DNA from: JAZNQN01 sp045590195
GTDB taxonomy: Bacteria > Bacillota > Clostridia > UMGS1883 > UMGS1540
Length of the DNA: 64,000 nt
Assembly: GCA_045590195.1 (NCBI GenBank)
Contig: JAZNQN010000070.1
Location: 42,433-106,432, forward strand
Reading direction: 5' to 3'
Shown: piece by piece, positions 31,425 to 39,220 of the stretch
How the letters are laid out: every line of letters begins with the position of its first letter
Numbering within the stretch: position 1 is the first letter of the stretch
The notes under the pieces: generated by a model
Told to the model about the DNA's origin: nothing
The model's database searches: none
Seen by the model: the letters and a program-made list of their open reading frames with translations, nothing else
Translations under genes and position numbers: made by a program

Positions 31425-32768
31425 ATGAGTTATATTTTTGAAGAAAATCTTACTATAACGCTTCCAAAAGGAGCAGAAAACCCTGTGGTTGCAGAAATTT
31501 TGGCAAATTATACTTTTGGCAGGCAATGGAACATAAACTATGGCGACGGCCTTTTTATTAAAATTGGTAACGGTACGCCTTGTAGGCCTAGTGGATTTGA
31601 ATATGCAATAAATATAGAAAATGGCGGAGTTTTTATAAGCTCAGAAAGTTTTTCCGGAGTTATGAGGGGGCTTTTGGCTTTTCTGGAAAAGCTTAAGTAT
31701 GACGATGAAAGCAACGTTTTTTATGCGGAATGTGGCCTTTTGAAAGAGCGAGGCAGTATTTCACTTAGATGTGTTCATCTTTGTGTTTTTCCTGAAACTG
31801 ACCTTGAGTTTTTGAAAAAGTGTATAAGAAGCTGCGCAATATCAAAGTTTACGCACGTTATACTTGAATTTTGGGGAACGCTGGAATTTAGTGCTATGAA
31901 AGAGCTTTCGTGGCCAATGGCTTACGATAGGGATAAAATTAAAGAAATTGCAAAAGAGGCAAATGTACTTGGCGTTGAAATTATTCCAATGTTTAATCAT
32001 CTTGGGCATGCGTCAGCCTCCAGAGAGATTATGGGAAAGCATGTTGTGCTTGACCAAAACCCCGCTCTTTGCAATTTATTTAAAACCTGCGGATGGATTT
32101 GGAACTATGAAAGAGAAGATGTTAAAAGCCTTTTGAAAAGTGTAAGGCGTGAGCTGATTGAAATTTGCGGCGAAGGCGAGTATTTTCATATTGGGTGTGA
32201 CGAGGCGTATGGCGAGGGCAAAAGCGAGAATGATGCCAAAGAACTTTGCAATTATTTAAATGAGGTTTCATCCGATTTGAAAACCCTTGGAAGACGCCCG
32301 ATTATGTGGCACGACATGCTGCTTACAAATGAGGAGTTTCCGGGCTATATTACAAAAGGAGCTAAGCCGGGGGCAAATATAATTTTAAAAGAGCTTTCGA
32401 AAGATATTATTATGGCTGACTGGCAGTATTCGGCTATGGGCGAAGTATGGAAAACCTCAAAGGCGCTTAAAAGGGCAGGCTTTGATACAGTTTGTTGCCC
32501 GTGGGACAACAAGGAAAACATTGAAGAAGCCGTAAAAACAGTAATGGAAAAAGGGCTTTTTGGAATAATTCATACCACTTGGAATACACTTGAGAAAGGC
32601 TTTAGATATATGATTTATGCAGGGGCAATTTCATTTGATGCGTCGCTTTTGGGAAATGTAGTATTTTCAAATTTATATGCTTCTCATGTTGCAAGGATGG
32701 CTATGCCTGCAAAAGGCGAGTATGAAAAAGGCGGATGGAGCAAAAAACAAACGGGAGGCTTATTATGA
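31425..32768 (+). CDS. GH20-like beta-N-acetylhexosaminidase, cytoplasmic
   Basis: 447 aa from the ATG at 31425 (GGAGAGG upstream). A short N-terminal GH20b-like domain is followed by a TIM barrel with GVEIIPMFNHLGHASASREI and FHIGCDEAY, whose Asp-Glu pair is the GH20 substrate-assisted catalytic site. No signal peptide, so it probably acts on imported amino sugars or muropeptide-type disaccharides. Its stop overlaps the transporter start (ATGA), and an AraC regulator is divergent. The substrate is not determined. Confidence 0.8.
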   Translation: MSYIFEENLTITLPKGAENPVVAEILANYTFGRQWNINYGDGLFIKIGNGTPCRPSGFEYAINIENGGVFISSESFSGVMRGLLAFLEKLKYDDESNVFYAECGLLKERGSISLRCVHLCVFPETDLEFLKKCIRSCAISKFTHVILEFWGTLEFSAMKELSWPMAYDRDKIKEIAKEANVLGVEIIPMFNHLGHASASREIMGKHVVLDQNPALCNLFKTCGWIWNYEREDVKSLLKSVRRELIEICGEGEYFHIGCDEAYGEGKSENDAKELCNYLNEVSSDLKTLGRRPIMWHDMLLTNEEFPGYITKGAKPGANIILKELSKDIIMADWQYSAMGEVWKTSKALKRAGFDTVCCPWDNKENIEEAVKTVMEKGLFGIIHTTWNTLEKGFRYMIYAGAISFDASLLGNVVFSNLYASHVARMAMPAKGEYEKGGWSKKQTGGLL

Positions 32769-33604
32769 TTTATTTACTGCTTGCCGCAGCGGCGAGCGGG
32801 TGTGCAGTAGGGCAATCGGCTTTTACAAAAAGTGCGGCGCAAAGGCTTGGCTGGCAAGGGCAAATGGCATTTAATGTTGTAAAAATGATGGCGGCACTTA
32901 TTTGTTTTTTCGTTATTTTTATGGGTAATGTTACTTTGCATTTGCCAACAGTAATTTACGCTATTATATATGCAGCAGCACTATTTTGCAGTGCGTATTT
33001 TGGATATCTTGCCCTTATGAGCGGCGATATGGCACTTACCTCAACCATTGTTTCCTATAACATAATAATTCCTACAGCTTTTGGCTTTATATTTTTAAAA
33101 GAAGAAATAAATGCCCTTAAAATTTTTGGATTTATTCTGCTTTTTATTTCTGTTTATCTTTTGAAAAGCAAATCATCGGGCAGTAAAAGAAGCAAAATAT
33201 GGCTTCCCTGCGTTTTGGCTACTTTTTTGGGGAACGGTATTGGCAGAATAGTTCAAAAACTTCATCAAACGGCTTTCCCGGGGGCTTTTTGCAACGAATT
33301 TACAATTTATTCTTCGCTTTTTATGTGTGTTGCATTTTTGATTGCAGCCATTATCAAAAAGGAAAAGACGGCCGGAAAAAGCATTAAATTTGCCGCACCT
33401 GCAGGCATTTTGGAGGGAGCAAACAGTTATCTTTTGCTTCTGCTTTCGGCAAAGGTAAACGCAAGCGTTTTGTTTCCTATAACAACTGTTTTTCACATGC
33501 TTTTTACTGTGATGGTTTCGAGAATATTGTTTAAAGACAGGCTTTTGCCGCTTCAGGTAGTGGGCATAGCAGTAGGCATAATCTCTATAATTTTAATAAA
33601 ATAA
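32765..33604 (+). CDS. DMT/EamA-type membrane transporter
   Basis: 279 aa with about ten hydrophobic helices in two similar halves. MSGDMALTSTIVSYNIIIPT, followed by a KEEINALKIFGFILLFISVY segment, is typical of the drug/metabolite transporter superfamily. It is coupled to the GH20-like gene by ATGA overlap, which suggests transport of a related sugar or product; direction and substrate are unknown. Confidence 0.82.
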   Translation: MIYLLLAAAASGCAVGQSAFTKSAAQRLGWQGQMAFNVVKMMAALICFFVIFMGNVTLHLPTVIYAIIYAAALFCSAYFGYLALMSGDMALTSTIVSYNIIIPTAFGFIFLKEEINALKIFGFILLFISVYLLKSKSSGSKRSKIWLPCVLATFLGNGIGRIVQKLHQTAFPGAFCNEFTIYSSLFMCVAFLIAAIIKKEKTAGKSIKFAAPAGILEGANSYLLLLLSAKVNASVLFPITTVFHMLFTVMVSRILFKDRLLPLQVVGIAVGIISIILIK

Positions 33605-33633
33605 TTGATTATTTAAAAAAGATGTGATAAGAT
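33605..33633 (+). promoter_or_regulatory. Possible promoter of the SLH gene
   Basis: TTGATT at 33605-33610, 17-bp spacer, TAAGAT at 33628-33633, 48 bp before the start codon. Confidence 0.45.
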
Positions 33634-33680
33634 AAAACTGTCAGGTGGTGCTGGCAGTTTATTTTATTGGAGATGAAAAA

Positions 33681-34679
33681 ATGAAAAAGTCGATATTGGC
33701 AATTTTTATGGTGGCAGTAATGTTATTTTCGGGGGTAACTGCTTTTGCCGACCAGACAGTTGACAGAGCAAAGGTTTTATACGATATGGGGCTTTTAAAG
33801 GGAACAGGAAGTTATTTTTCTGTTGAAGGGCTTGAGCTTTCGAGAAATACAACAAGGGCAGAAGCCTGTACAACAATAGTAAGAATGCTCGGAAAAGAGG
33901 AAAAAGTCAATTATCAGCAAAATCCTCATCCTTTTGGCGATGTTCCGGCCTGGGCAGGCAACTATGTTGGCTGGCTTTATGAAAATTATCTTGTAAACGG
34001 AGTTAGCGATACATATTTTGGTGCACAGGATATAATTACAGTTCAACAATTTTCCACAATGCTTTTAAGGGTTTTGGGATACGATGACAGCAGGGGCGAT
34101 TTTTCATATGCAAATGCTGTAAACTTTGCAATAGGATGTGGCCTTATTGACAGCGAAATTGCTTCTCACTGGGAGCTTTCCAGAAAAGATATGATAAATA
34201 TGTGTTACACGGCTTTAAGACTTAATCTTAAAAATTCGGCAAGAACACTTATAAAAAAACTTTGTGATGAAGGCGCTGTTTCCAAAACAGTTGCAGAAAA
34301 TACAGGTATTATGAAAGAGGCAAGTATTTCCGATGCTTTTCCTGATGTGCCTCAAACCCTTGGAAGAATTTCTGTTTTGGCAGAGGGCGGCAAATTTACT
34401 ATCAGGTTTTCAAATCCTGCAGAAGAATATGGCCTCAGGGTTTTTGTAAAAGAAAAAGGTGGCGTTTTGCAGGAAGCGGCGCTTCCGGGAAATAGCGGCA
34501 GTATCCGCCTTGAAAAAGGAGAAATTACATATCCTTCCGGAAGTGCGGCAGGCTATGTATCAGAGCTTTATGTTTACGGTCTTAGCAGCGGAAAAGAATA
34601 TTCGTTTATTGTTATAAAAACAAGTAGCGAAGGTGCACTTTACAGTATTTTTGGAAAAAGTGCAGAAGCGCATAATTAG
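33681..34679 (+). CDS. Secreted S-layer-homology (SLH) domain protein
   Basis: 332 aa. A Sec signal peptide is clear (MKKSILAIFMVAVMLFSGVTAFA). Two to three SLH repeats follow at about residues 25-200 (DRAKVLYDMGLLKGTG, NTTRAEACTTIVRMLG, FGDVPAWAGNYVGWLYENYL, ITVQQFSTMLLRVLGYDD), which bind pyruvylated wall polymers. The C-terminal ~100 residues are a beta-rich, fibronectin-like region. The start at 33681 has GGAGATG upstream and gives the signal peptide directly. A surface-exposed role is likely. Confidence 0.85.
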   Translation: MKKSILAIFMVAVMLFSGVTAFADQTVDRAKVLYDMGLLKGTGSYFSVEGLELSRNTTRAEACTTIVRMLGKEEKVNYQQNPHPFGDVPAWAGNYVGWLYENYLVNGVSDTYFGAQDIITVQQFSTMLLRVLGYDDSRGDFSYANAVNFAIGCGLIDSEIASHWELSRKDMINMCYTALRLNLKNSARTLIKKLCDEGAVSKTVAENTGIMKEASISDAFPDVPQTLGRISVLAEGGKFTIRFSNPAEEYGLRVFVKEKGGVLQEAALPGNSGSIRLEKGEITYPSGSAAGYVSELYVYGLSSGKEYSFIVIKTSSEGALYSIFGKSAEAHN

Positions 34680-34691
34680 GGAGGTGTTTTT

Positions 34692-36284
34692 GTGAAGAGA
34701 ATTACATCAGTAATTTTGCTTTTGGTCGCTATTTTTTCAGCTGTACCCACTACGGCAGCCGTTGGTGCACCATATCTTAAATATACAAACGCAGGAACAT
34801 ACCCTCTCTGGACAGAGGAATCATATTACAGTTCTCCTGAAGTTTGTGATATTGATGGCGATGGAGCACTTGAAATTATTTTTTCAAACTATTCAATAAC
34901 AGTTATAAACGCGGCAACAGGTGCTACCGAGTGGAAGGTAAACTCTGGTTATGACAGAAACACACCCGTACAGGAATTCGGACTTAGTAACGGGCACACC
35001 TGGAGCGATATAGAAATTCACGATATAAACGGCGATGGCAGAAAAGAAATAATTACAGGTCATGGCGGAGGAGTAATTTCCGTTCTTGATGGAAATGGCT
35101 ATTTTCTTCCGGGTTGGCCTCAGAAGCCTTGCGGAGATTCAGTTAGAAGTATAGAAGTTGCCGACTTTGAGGGCGACGGCAAGATGGAAATTGTTGTAGG
35201 CTACGGAAAAAGGCAATCAAATGGAGCAACTTTATATGTTTACAACTTTGATGGTACCATCAGAGCGGGTTGGCCACAACTTTATGGCAGTGCAAACGGA
35301 AGAGAAAGCTGGCTTGACGGAATATATATGGATTCTATTGCCATTGAAGATTTAAATTATGATGGTACTAAAGAAATTATTGCGCCTTCTGATTTGTCTT
35401 TCGTTTCGGTTTTTGAAGTTGATGGCACTGCTTTCCCTGCAAATAAAACGATTTTCGGAAACCGCAGTTGGGGACACATAGCATTTTACGAAGATTATGC
35501 CGCTGAAATAAAAGGTGATAATGGCGGTTGGGGAAACACTATTCGCGGTGGAGAAATGAGAGAAAACCTTTATAAAGGCGAATTTGGCCATGCAAAAGCT
35601 GTTGTATGCGATGTTGACCAAAATGGAAGTCGAGAGGTTGTAGTTTCCACCATTATGTGTGACAGAACATATTTTGCCGGCGGATATCCTCCGACGGAGT
35701 ATATGACAATAGGCATTTTCAATGCCGACAGAACCAGATATAAAAATGAAGCACTTGGTTATAATTGGGAAGTAATCCCTGCTGATTTGGGAAAACCGCT
35801 TTATCAAAACGAGATTTCAATTGCTTCAAATGTTTATCAGGTGCCCGTTGTAAGCGACCTTGATGGCGACGGTAAAAATGAAATTTTGTTTAATTCTTAC
35901 AATGGTAAGGTTCATTGTTTCGGCCTTGATAAGAAGGAACCATATGCTTGGCCTTATAGCCTTACAAAAAGAACAAGTCCGATGTTTGAATATGCATCGC
36001 CCGTGGTTTGTGTTGATTTGGACTTTGACGGAAGAAAAGAAGTTGTTTTCACATCTTTTTACGATAGCTATCAGGGATATGGCATTGTTCGCGGAAATTT
36101 GTATATATTGAATTATGAGGGAAAAATTTTGCATAAAGTTTCGCTTCCCGACAGTAAGGAACCCGGCCATTATGCAAACGGAAGTATGGTACAGCCAAAA
36201 GTTTGTGATATAGATGGCGATGGGGCTTATGAAATAATTATAAATACACTGCGTAGCGGAATTTGTGTTTACGATATTGGTTAA
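34692..36284 (+). CDS. Secreted FG-GAP/VCBS repeat protein
   Basis: 530 aa. GTG start after GGGAGGTG. A signal peptide is followed by a beta-propeller-like run of FG-GAP repeats with calcium-loop motifs: DIDGDGALEIIFS, DINGDGRKEIITG, DFEGDGKMEIVVG, DVDQNGSREVVVS, DLDGDGKNEILFN, DLDFDGRKEVVFT and DIDGDGAYEIIIN. Seven repeats fit a seven-bladed propeller. It is probably surface-attached or secreted, in an operon with the SLH gene 12 bp upstream. Ligand unknown. Confidence 0.82.
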   Translation: MKRITSVILLLVAIFSAVPTTAAVGAPYLKYTNAGTYPLWTEESYYSSPEVCDIDGDGALEIIFSNYSITVINAATGATEWKVNSGYDRNTPVQEFGLSNGHTWSDIEIHDINGDGRKEIITGHGGGVISVLDGNGYFLPGWPQKPCGDSVRSIEVADFEGDGKMEIVVGYGKRQSNGATLYVYNFDGTIRAGWPQLYGSANGRESWLDGIYMDSIAIEDLNYDGTKEIIAPSDLSFVSVFEVDGTAFPANKTIFGNRSWGHIAFYEDYAAEIKGDNGGWGNTIRGGEMRENLYKGEFGHAKAVVCDVDQNGSREVVVSTIMCDRTYFAGGYPPTEYMTIGIFNADRTRYKNEALGYNWEVIPADLGKPLYQNEISIASNVYQVPVVSDLDGDGKNEILFNSYNGKVHCFGLDKKEPYAWPYSLTKRTSPMFEYASPVVCVDLDFDGRKEVVFTSFYDSYQGYGIVRGNLYILNYEGKILHKVSLPDSKEPGHYANGSMVQPKVCDIDGDGAYEIIINTLRSGICVYDIG

Positions 36285-36296
36285 AGGAGGATTATT

Positions 36297-37001
36297 ATGA
36301 AGAAATTTTTAGCTTTTTTGTGTGCAGGATTATTGATTTTTGCAGGATGCGGAAAAAACAATACAGAAGAAAAAAAGGTTTATCAAACCGAAGAAATGTT
36401 TACTATGCTTGAAGGCGAGTATTTGCTCTATGACGACGCGAGAGATTTTAAGAAATCAAAGTCTATGAACAGTTCTATGAGCAGCCTTCGTGTTATGAGA
36501 ATTGAAAAAGCGGAAAAAGGAATTAAAATACTTGTAGGCGACGGGCATCAGGGAGTTTCTCTCGGAATGGCCGAAGCTGTGGTGCAAAACGAAGCCGGCA
36601 ACATTACTTTTGAAGCTGCAGTCGATGAAAACAACACTATAAAAGGCGAATTTTATCCTGATAGCAATACTATGAAATGTACAATTAAAACAACATATGC
36701 CTATGGCAAAGAAAGCATTATGGAATACACAAAATTCGGTTCTCAGGAAGAAATTGAGAGATATCTCAGTGGCATTTTGTTTGCCGATGTTAAAGGTGTA
36801 ACGGAGGAAGATGGAACATATTATGCACAAATCAATGGCAATAAATGTGCTGTAAGAGTATTTATAGATACTGCCGAAGCAACACACATGGGTGCATTGC
36901 ATGTATACTTCCCGAATGAAAAAAGCATATGCAGTTACGAATACAAAGACGGCAAAATTACACTTTATAACTACGAAGATGCAAAAATAGCTGAATTTTA
37001 A
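36297..37001 (+). CDS. Hypothetical lipoprotein
   Basis: 234 aa with a lipoprotein signal (MKKFLAFLCAGLLIFAGC, lipobox FAGC, Cys18). The rest is beta-rich and soluble with no recognised domain. AAAGGAGG precedes the ATG. It follows the FG-GAP gene by 12 bp, so the three exported proteins are likely co-expressed. Confidence 0.75.
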   Translation: MKKFLAFLCAGLLIFAGCGKNNTEEKKVYQTEEMFTMLEGEYLLYDDARDFKKSKSMNSSMSSLRVMRIEKAEKGIKILVGDGHQGVSLGMAEAVVQNEAGNITFEAAVDENNTIKGEFYPDSNTMKCTIKTTYAYGKESIMEYTKFGSQEEIERYLSGILFADVKGVTEEDGTYYAQINGNKCAVRVFIDTAEATHMGALHVYFPNEKSICSYEYKDGKITLYNYEDAKIAEF

Positions 37002-37032
37002 GGGAAAAATTTAAAAAAATAGCAATTTTCTA

Positions 37033-37103
37033 TTGCAATTTACTAAAAAATGGTGTATAATAACTTTAGCAACAAGGAGAGTGGGCGAGAGCCCGCTCTC
37101 TTG
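37033..37103 (+). promoter_or_regulatory. Promoter and leader hairpin of the rimP-nusA operon
   Basis: TTGCAA at 37033-37038, 17-bp spacer, TATAAT at 37056-37061. Just downstream, 37073-37103 forms a strong stem (GAGAG-GGGC/GCCC-CTCTC with a GAGA tetraloop, extended by CAAG/CTTG) without a T tract, so it is not a simple terminator. It is probably a 5' leader structure of the nusA operon. Confidence 0.7.
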
Positions 37104-37140
37104 CATTGTTGGAAGTATTTTTTTAAAGGGAGTGTGGCAT

Positions 37141-37596
37141 TTGTCAAAAATTGAAGACCTTGTTTTGAAAATGGCTGAGCCTTTTGCCAGAAATGAGGGC
37201 GTTGAAATTTACGACGTTGAATTTAAAAAAGAAGGCAAAGACTGGTTTTTAAGAGTTTATCTTTTCAGCCCCGATGGCATTACCATTGAAAACTGCGAGG
37301 CTGTAAGCCGCGCACTCAGCGACGAGCTTGACAGGGAAGACCCCATTGACCAGAGCTATTACCTTGAGGTTTCCTCTCCGGGAATTGACAGGGTATTATC
37401 AAAAGACAAACATTTTGAAAGTGCTCTGGGCGAAAAAATTGATGTAAAGCTTTTTGAAGCAATCGACGGCGAAAAAATGCTTTGCGGAATTTTGGAAAAA
37501 TACGAAAACAAAACAATTTATTTAAAACAGGAAGAAAAATTATTCGAAATTGAAAAAAGCAAAGTGTCACAGGCCAGAGTGACCTTTGATATGTAG
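37141..37596 (+). CDS. rimP: Ribosome maturation factor RimP
   Basis: 151 aa, starting at TTG 37141 with GGGAGTG upstream; the open frame extends earlier without support. Conserved N-terminal KMAEPFARNEGVEIYDVEF, then ITIENCEAVSRALSDELD and YYLEVSSPGIDRVL, and a C-terminal SH3-like domain. Needed for 30S assembly. First gene of the rimP-nusA-infB operon. Confidence 0.94.
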   Translation: MSKIEDLVLKMAEPFARNEGVEIYDVEFKKEGKDWFLRVYLFSPDGITIENCEAVSRALSDELDREDPIDQSYYLEVSSPGIDRVLSKDKHFESALGEKIDVKLFEAIDGEKMLCGILEKYENKTIYLKQEEKLFEIEKSKVSQARVTFDM

Positions 37597-37610
37597 GAGG
37601 GAATAAAAAA

Positions 37611-38642
37611 GTGGCTAATGAACTTATGATGGCATTGGAACTTATTGAAAAAGAAAAAAATATTAAGAAGGAGGATCTTCTTGAGGCCCTTAAAGCACCG
37701 CTTGTTACTGCTTACAAAAAGTATTACGGTGCAGGGGAAAACGTTTTCGTACTGATCGACGATGACGGCAAAATTACTGTTCATGAAAAGAGAACAGTTG
37801 TTAAAGAGGCTGAGGATTACGATTTTGAAATAAGCCTTGACGAAGCGCTTCAGTACAAGAAAGATGCAAAAATAGGCGATGTACTCGATATCGAAACCAC
37901 TCCAAAGGATTTTGGAAGAATTGCAGCGCAGAATGCTAAGCAGATGATGGTTCAGTATATAAGAGAGGCTGAAAGAGGCAACGCATATAACGAATTTATT
38001 CAGAAAGAAAACGATATTGTTATGGCAACCGTTCAGAAAAACGAGCGCCGCGGCCTTCTTATTCAGATTGGCAAAACTGAAACATTAATGCCAAAACACG
38101 AAATGGTTGCAGGAGAAACATTTAAAACAGGCGACAGAATTCCTGTATACGTTCTTGAAGTTAAAAACACAACAAAAGGCCTTCAGATTCTTGTATCCCG
38201 CACACATCCCGGCCTTATTAAACGCCTTTTCGAGAGAGAAGTTCCTGAAATTGGCGACGGCACAGTTGAAATTAAAAGCGTTTCAAGAGAAGCCGGCTCA
38301 AGAAGCAAAATTGCAGTTTACTCAGACGACCCCAAGGTTGACCCTGTTGGCGCTTGCGTAGGCCAGAAGGGCGCAAGAATTGCGGCAGTTCTTGAAAGTT
38401 TGGGCGAAGAAAAAATTGATATTATCAAATACAGCCCCAACATTACCGAGTTTATTACAGAAAGCCTTTCACCCGCAAAGGTTTTAAGCGTTGAAATAAA
38501 CGAAGAGGAAAAAGCAGCTTCGGTTGTTGTTCCTGATTTTCAGCTTTCTCTTGCTATCGGTAAAGAAGGCCAGAATGCCCGCCTTGCGGCTAAGCTTACC
38601 GGCTGGAAAATTGATATAAAGAGTGATAAGCAGGTTGATTAA
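37611..38642 (+). CDS. nusA: Transcription termination/antitermination factor NusA
   Basis: 343 aa, GTG start after AGGAGGG. The N-terminal RNAP-binding domain (about 1-125), S1 domain (about 130-200), KH1 (DPVGACVGQKGARIAAVLE) and KH2 (LAIGKEGQNARLAAKLTGW) are present. It lacks the C-terminal acidic repeats of proteobacterial NusA, as normal in Firmicutes. It binds RNA polymerase and nascent RNA in pausing, termination and rRNA antitermination. Confidence 0.96.
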   Translation: MANELMMALELIEKEKNIKKEDLLEALKAPLVTAYKKYYGAGENVFVLIDDDGKITVHEKRTVVKEAEDYDFEISLDEALQYKKDAKIGDVLDIETTPKDFGRIAAQNAKQMMVQYIREAERGNAYNEFIQKENDIVMATVQKNERRGLLIQIGKTETLMPKHEMVAGETFKTGDRIPVYVLEVKNTTKGLQILVSRTHPGLIKRLFEREVPEIGDGTVEIKSVSREAGSRSKIAVYSDDPKVDPVGACVGQKGARIAAVLESLGEEKIDIIKYSPNITEFITESLSPAKVLSVEINEEEKAASVVVPDFQLSLAIGKEGQNARLAAKLTGWKIDIKSDKQVD

Positions 38643-38643
38643 T

Positions 38644-38901
38644 TTGAAAGAGAAACATATACCTAAAAGAATGTGTGTTGCCTGCAGAGAAATGAAAGAA
38701 AAAAATGAGCTTATAAAAGTTACCTTCTCCGGTGGCGCACAAATTGACCAAAGCGGAAAATTGCCCGGCCGCGGCGCATATGTTTGTAAAAATAGAAGCT
38801 GCATAGAAATGGCTGAAAAGAAAAAGGGCTTTGAAAGAGCTTTCAGGTGCGACTGCAGATATATTTATGAGAAGCTTTACGAGGTGGCAGAGCATGAATG
38901 A
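38644..38901 (+). CDS. ylxR: YlxR-family RNA-binding protein
   Basis: 85 aa from TTG 38644, right after the nusA stop; a GTG at 38623 inside nusA is possible but has no SD. The signature PKRMCVACREMKEKNELIKV and GRGAYVCKNRSCIEMA, with its cysteines, identifies YlxR (DUF448). It is always located between nusA and infB; reported roles concern transcription regulation or RNA binding. The start is uncertain. Confidence 0.88.
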   Translation: MKEKHIPKRMCVACREMKEKNELIKVTFSGGAQIDQSGKLPGRGAYVCKNRSCIEMAEKKKGFERAFRCDCRYIYEKLYEVAEHE

Positions 38902-39193
38902 TAAAGTAATGGGTATGCTTGGCCTTGCAAGGCGTGCAGGAAAAATTATTTTTGGCAGCGATGCCGCAGTTTCGGCAGTTAGAAGCGGCGGTGCAAAGCT
39001 TGTTATTATGGCGGGGGATGCATCAGAGCGAACAAAAAAACTTATGACTAATAAATGCAAAAGCTTTTCTGTTCCGCTTTATGTTTTCTCAAATGCCGCA
39101 GAGCTTGGCAACAAAATAGGCAAAAGCGATATAAGCGTTTTGGCTGTCAGCGATAAAAATTTTGCAAAAGCTATTGAAAGCTTGTTAAATTGA
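38894..39193 (+). CDS. ylxQ: L7Ae-family ribosomal protein (YlxQ)
   Basis: 99 aa from ATG 38894 (GAGGTGG upstream), overlapping ylxR by 8 bp. GLARRAGKIIFGSDAAVSAV, then KLVIMAGDASERTKKL, is the L7Ae/L30e fold that binds kink-turn RNA. Standard neighbour of infB in Firmicutes. Confidence 0.88.
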   Translation: MNDKVMGMLGLARRAGKIIFGSDAAVSAVRSGGAKLVIMAGDASERTKKLMTNKCKSFSVPLYVFSNAAELGNKIGKSDISVLAVSDKNFAKAIESLLN

Positions 39194-39220
39194 TAACCCG
39201 TAAAAGAAAGGGATGGTTAC

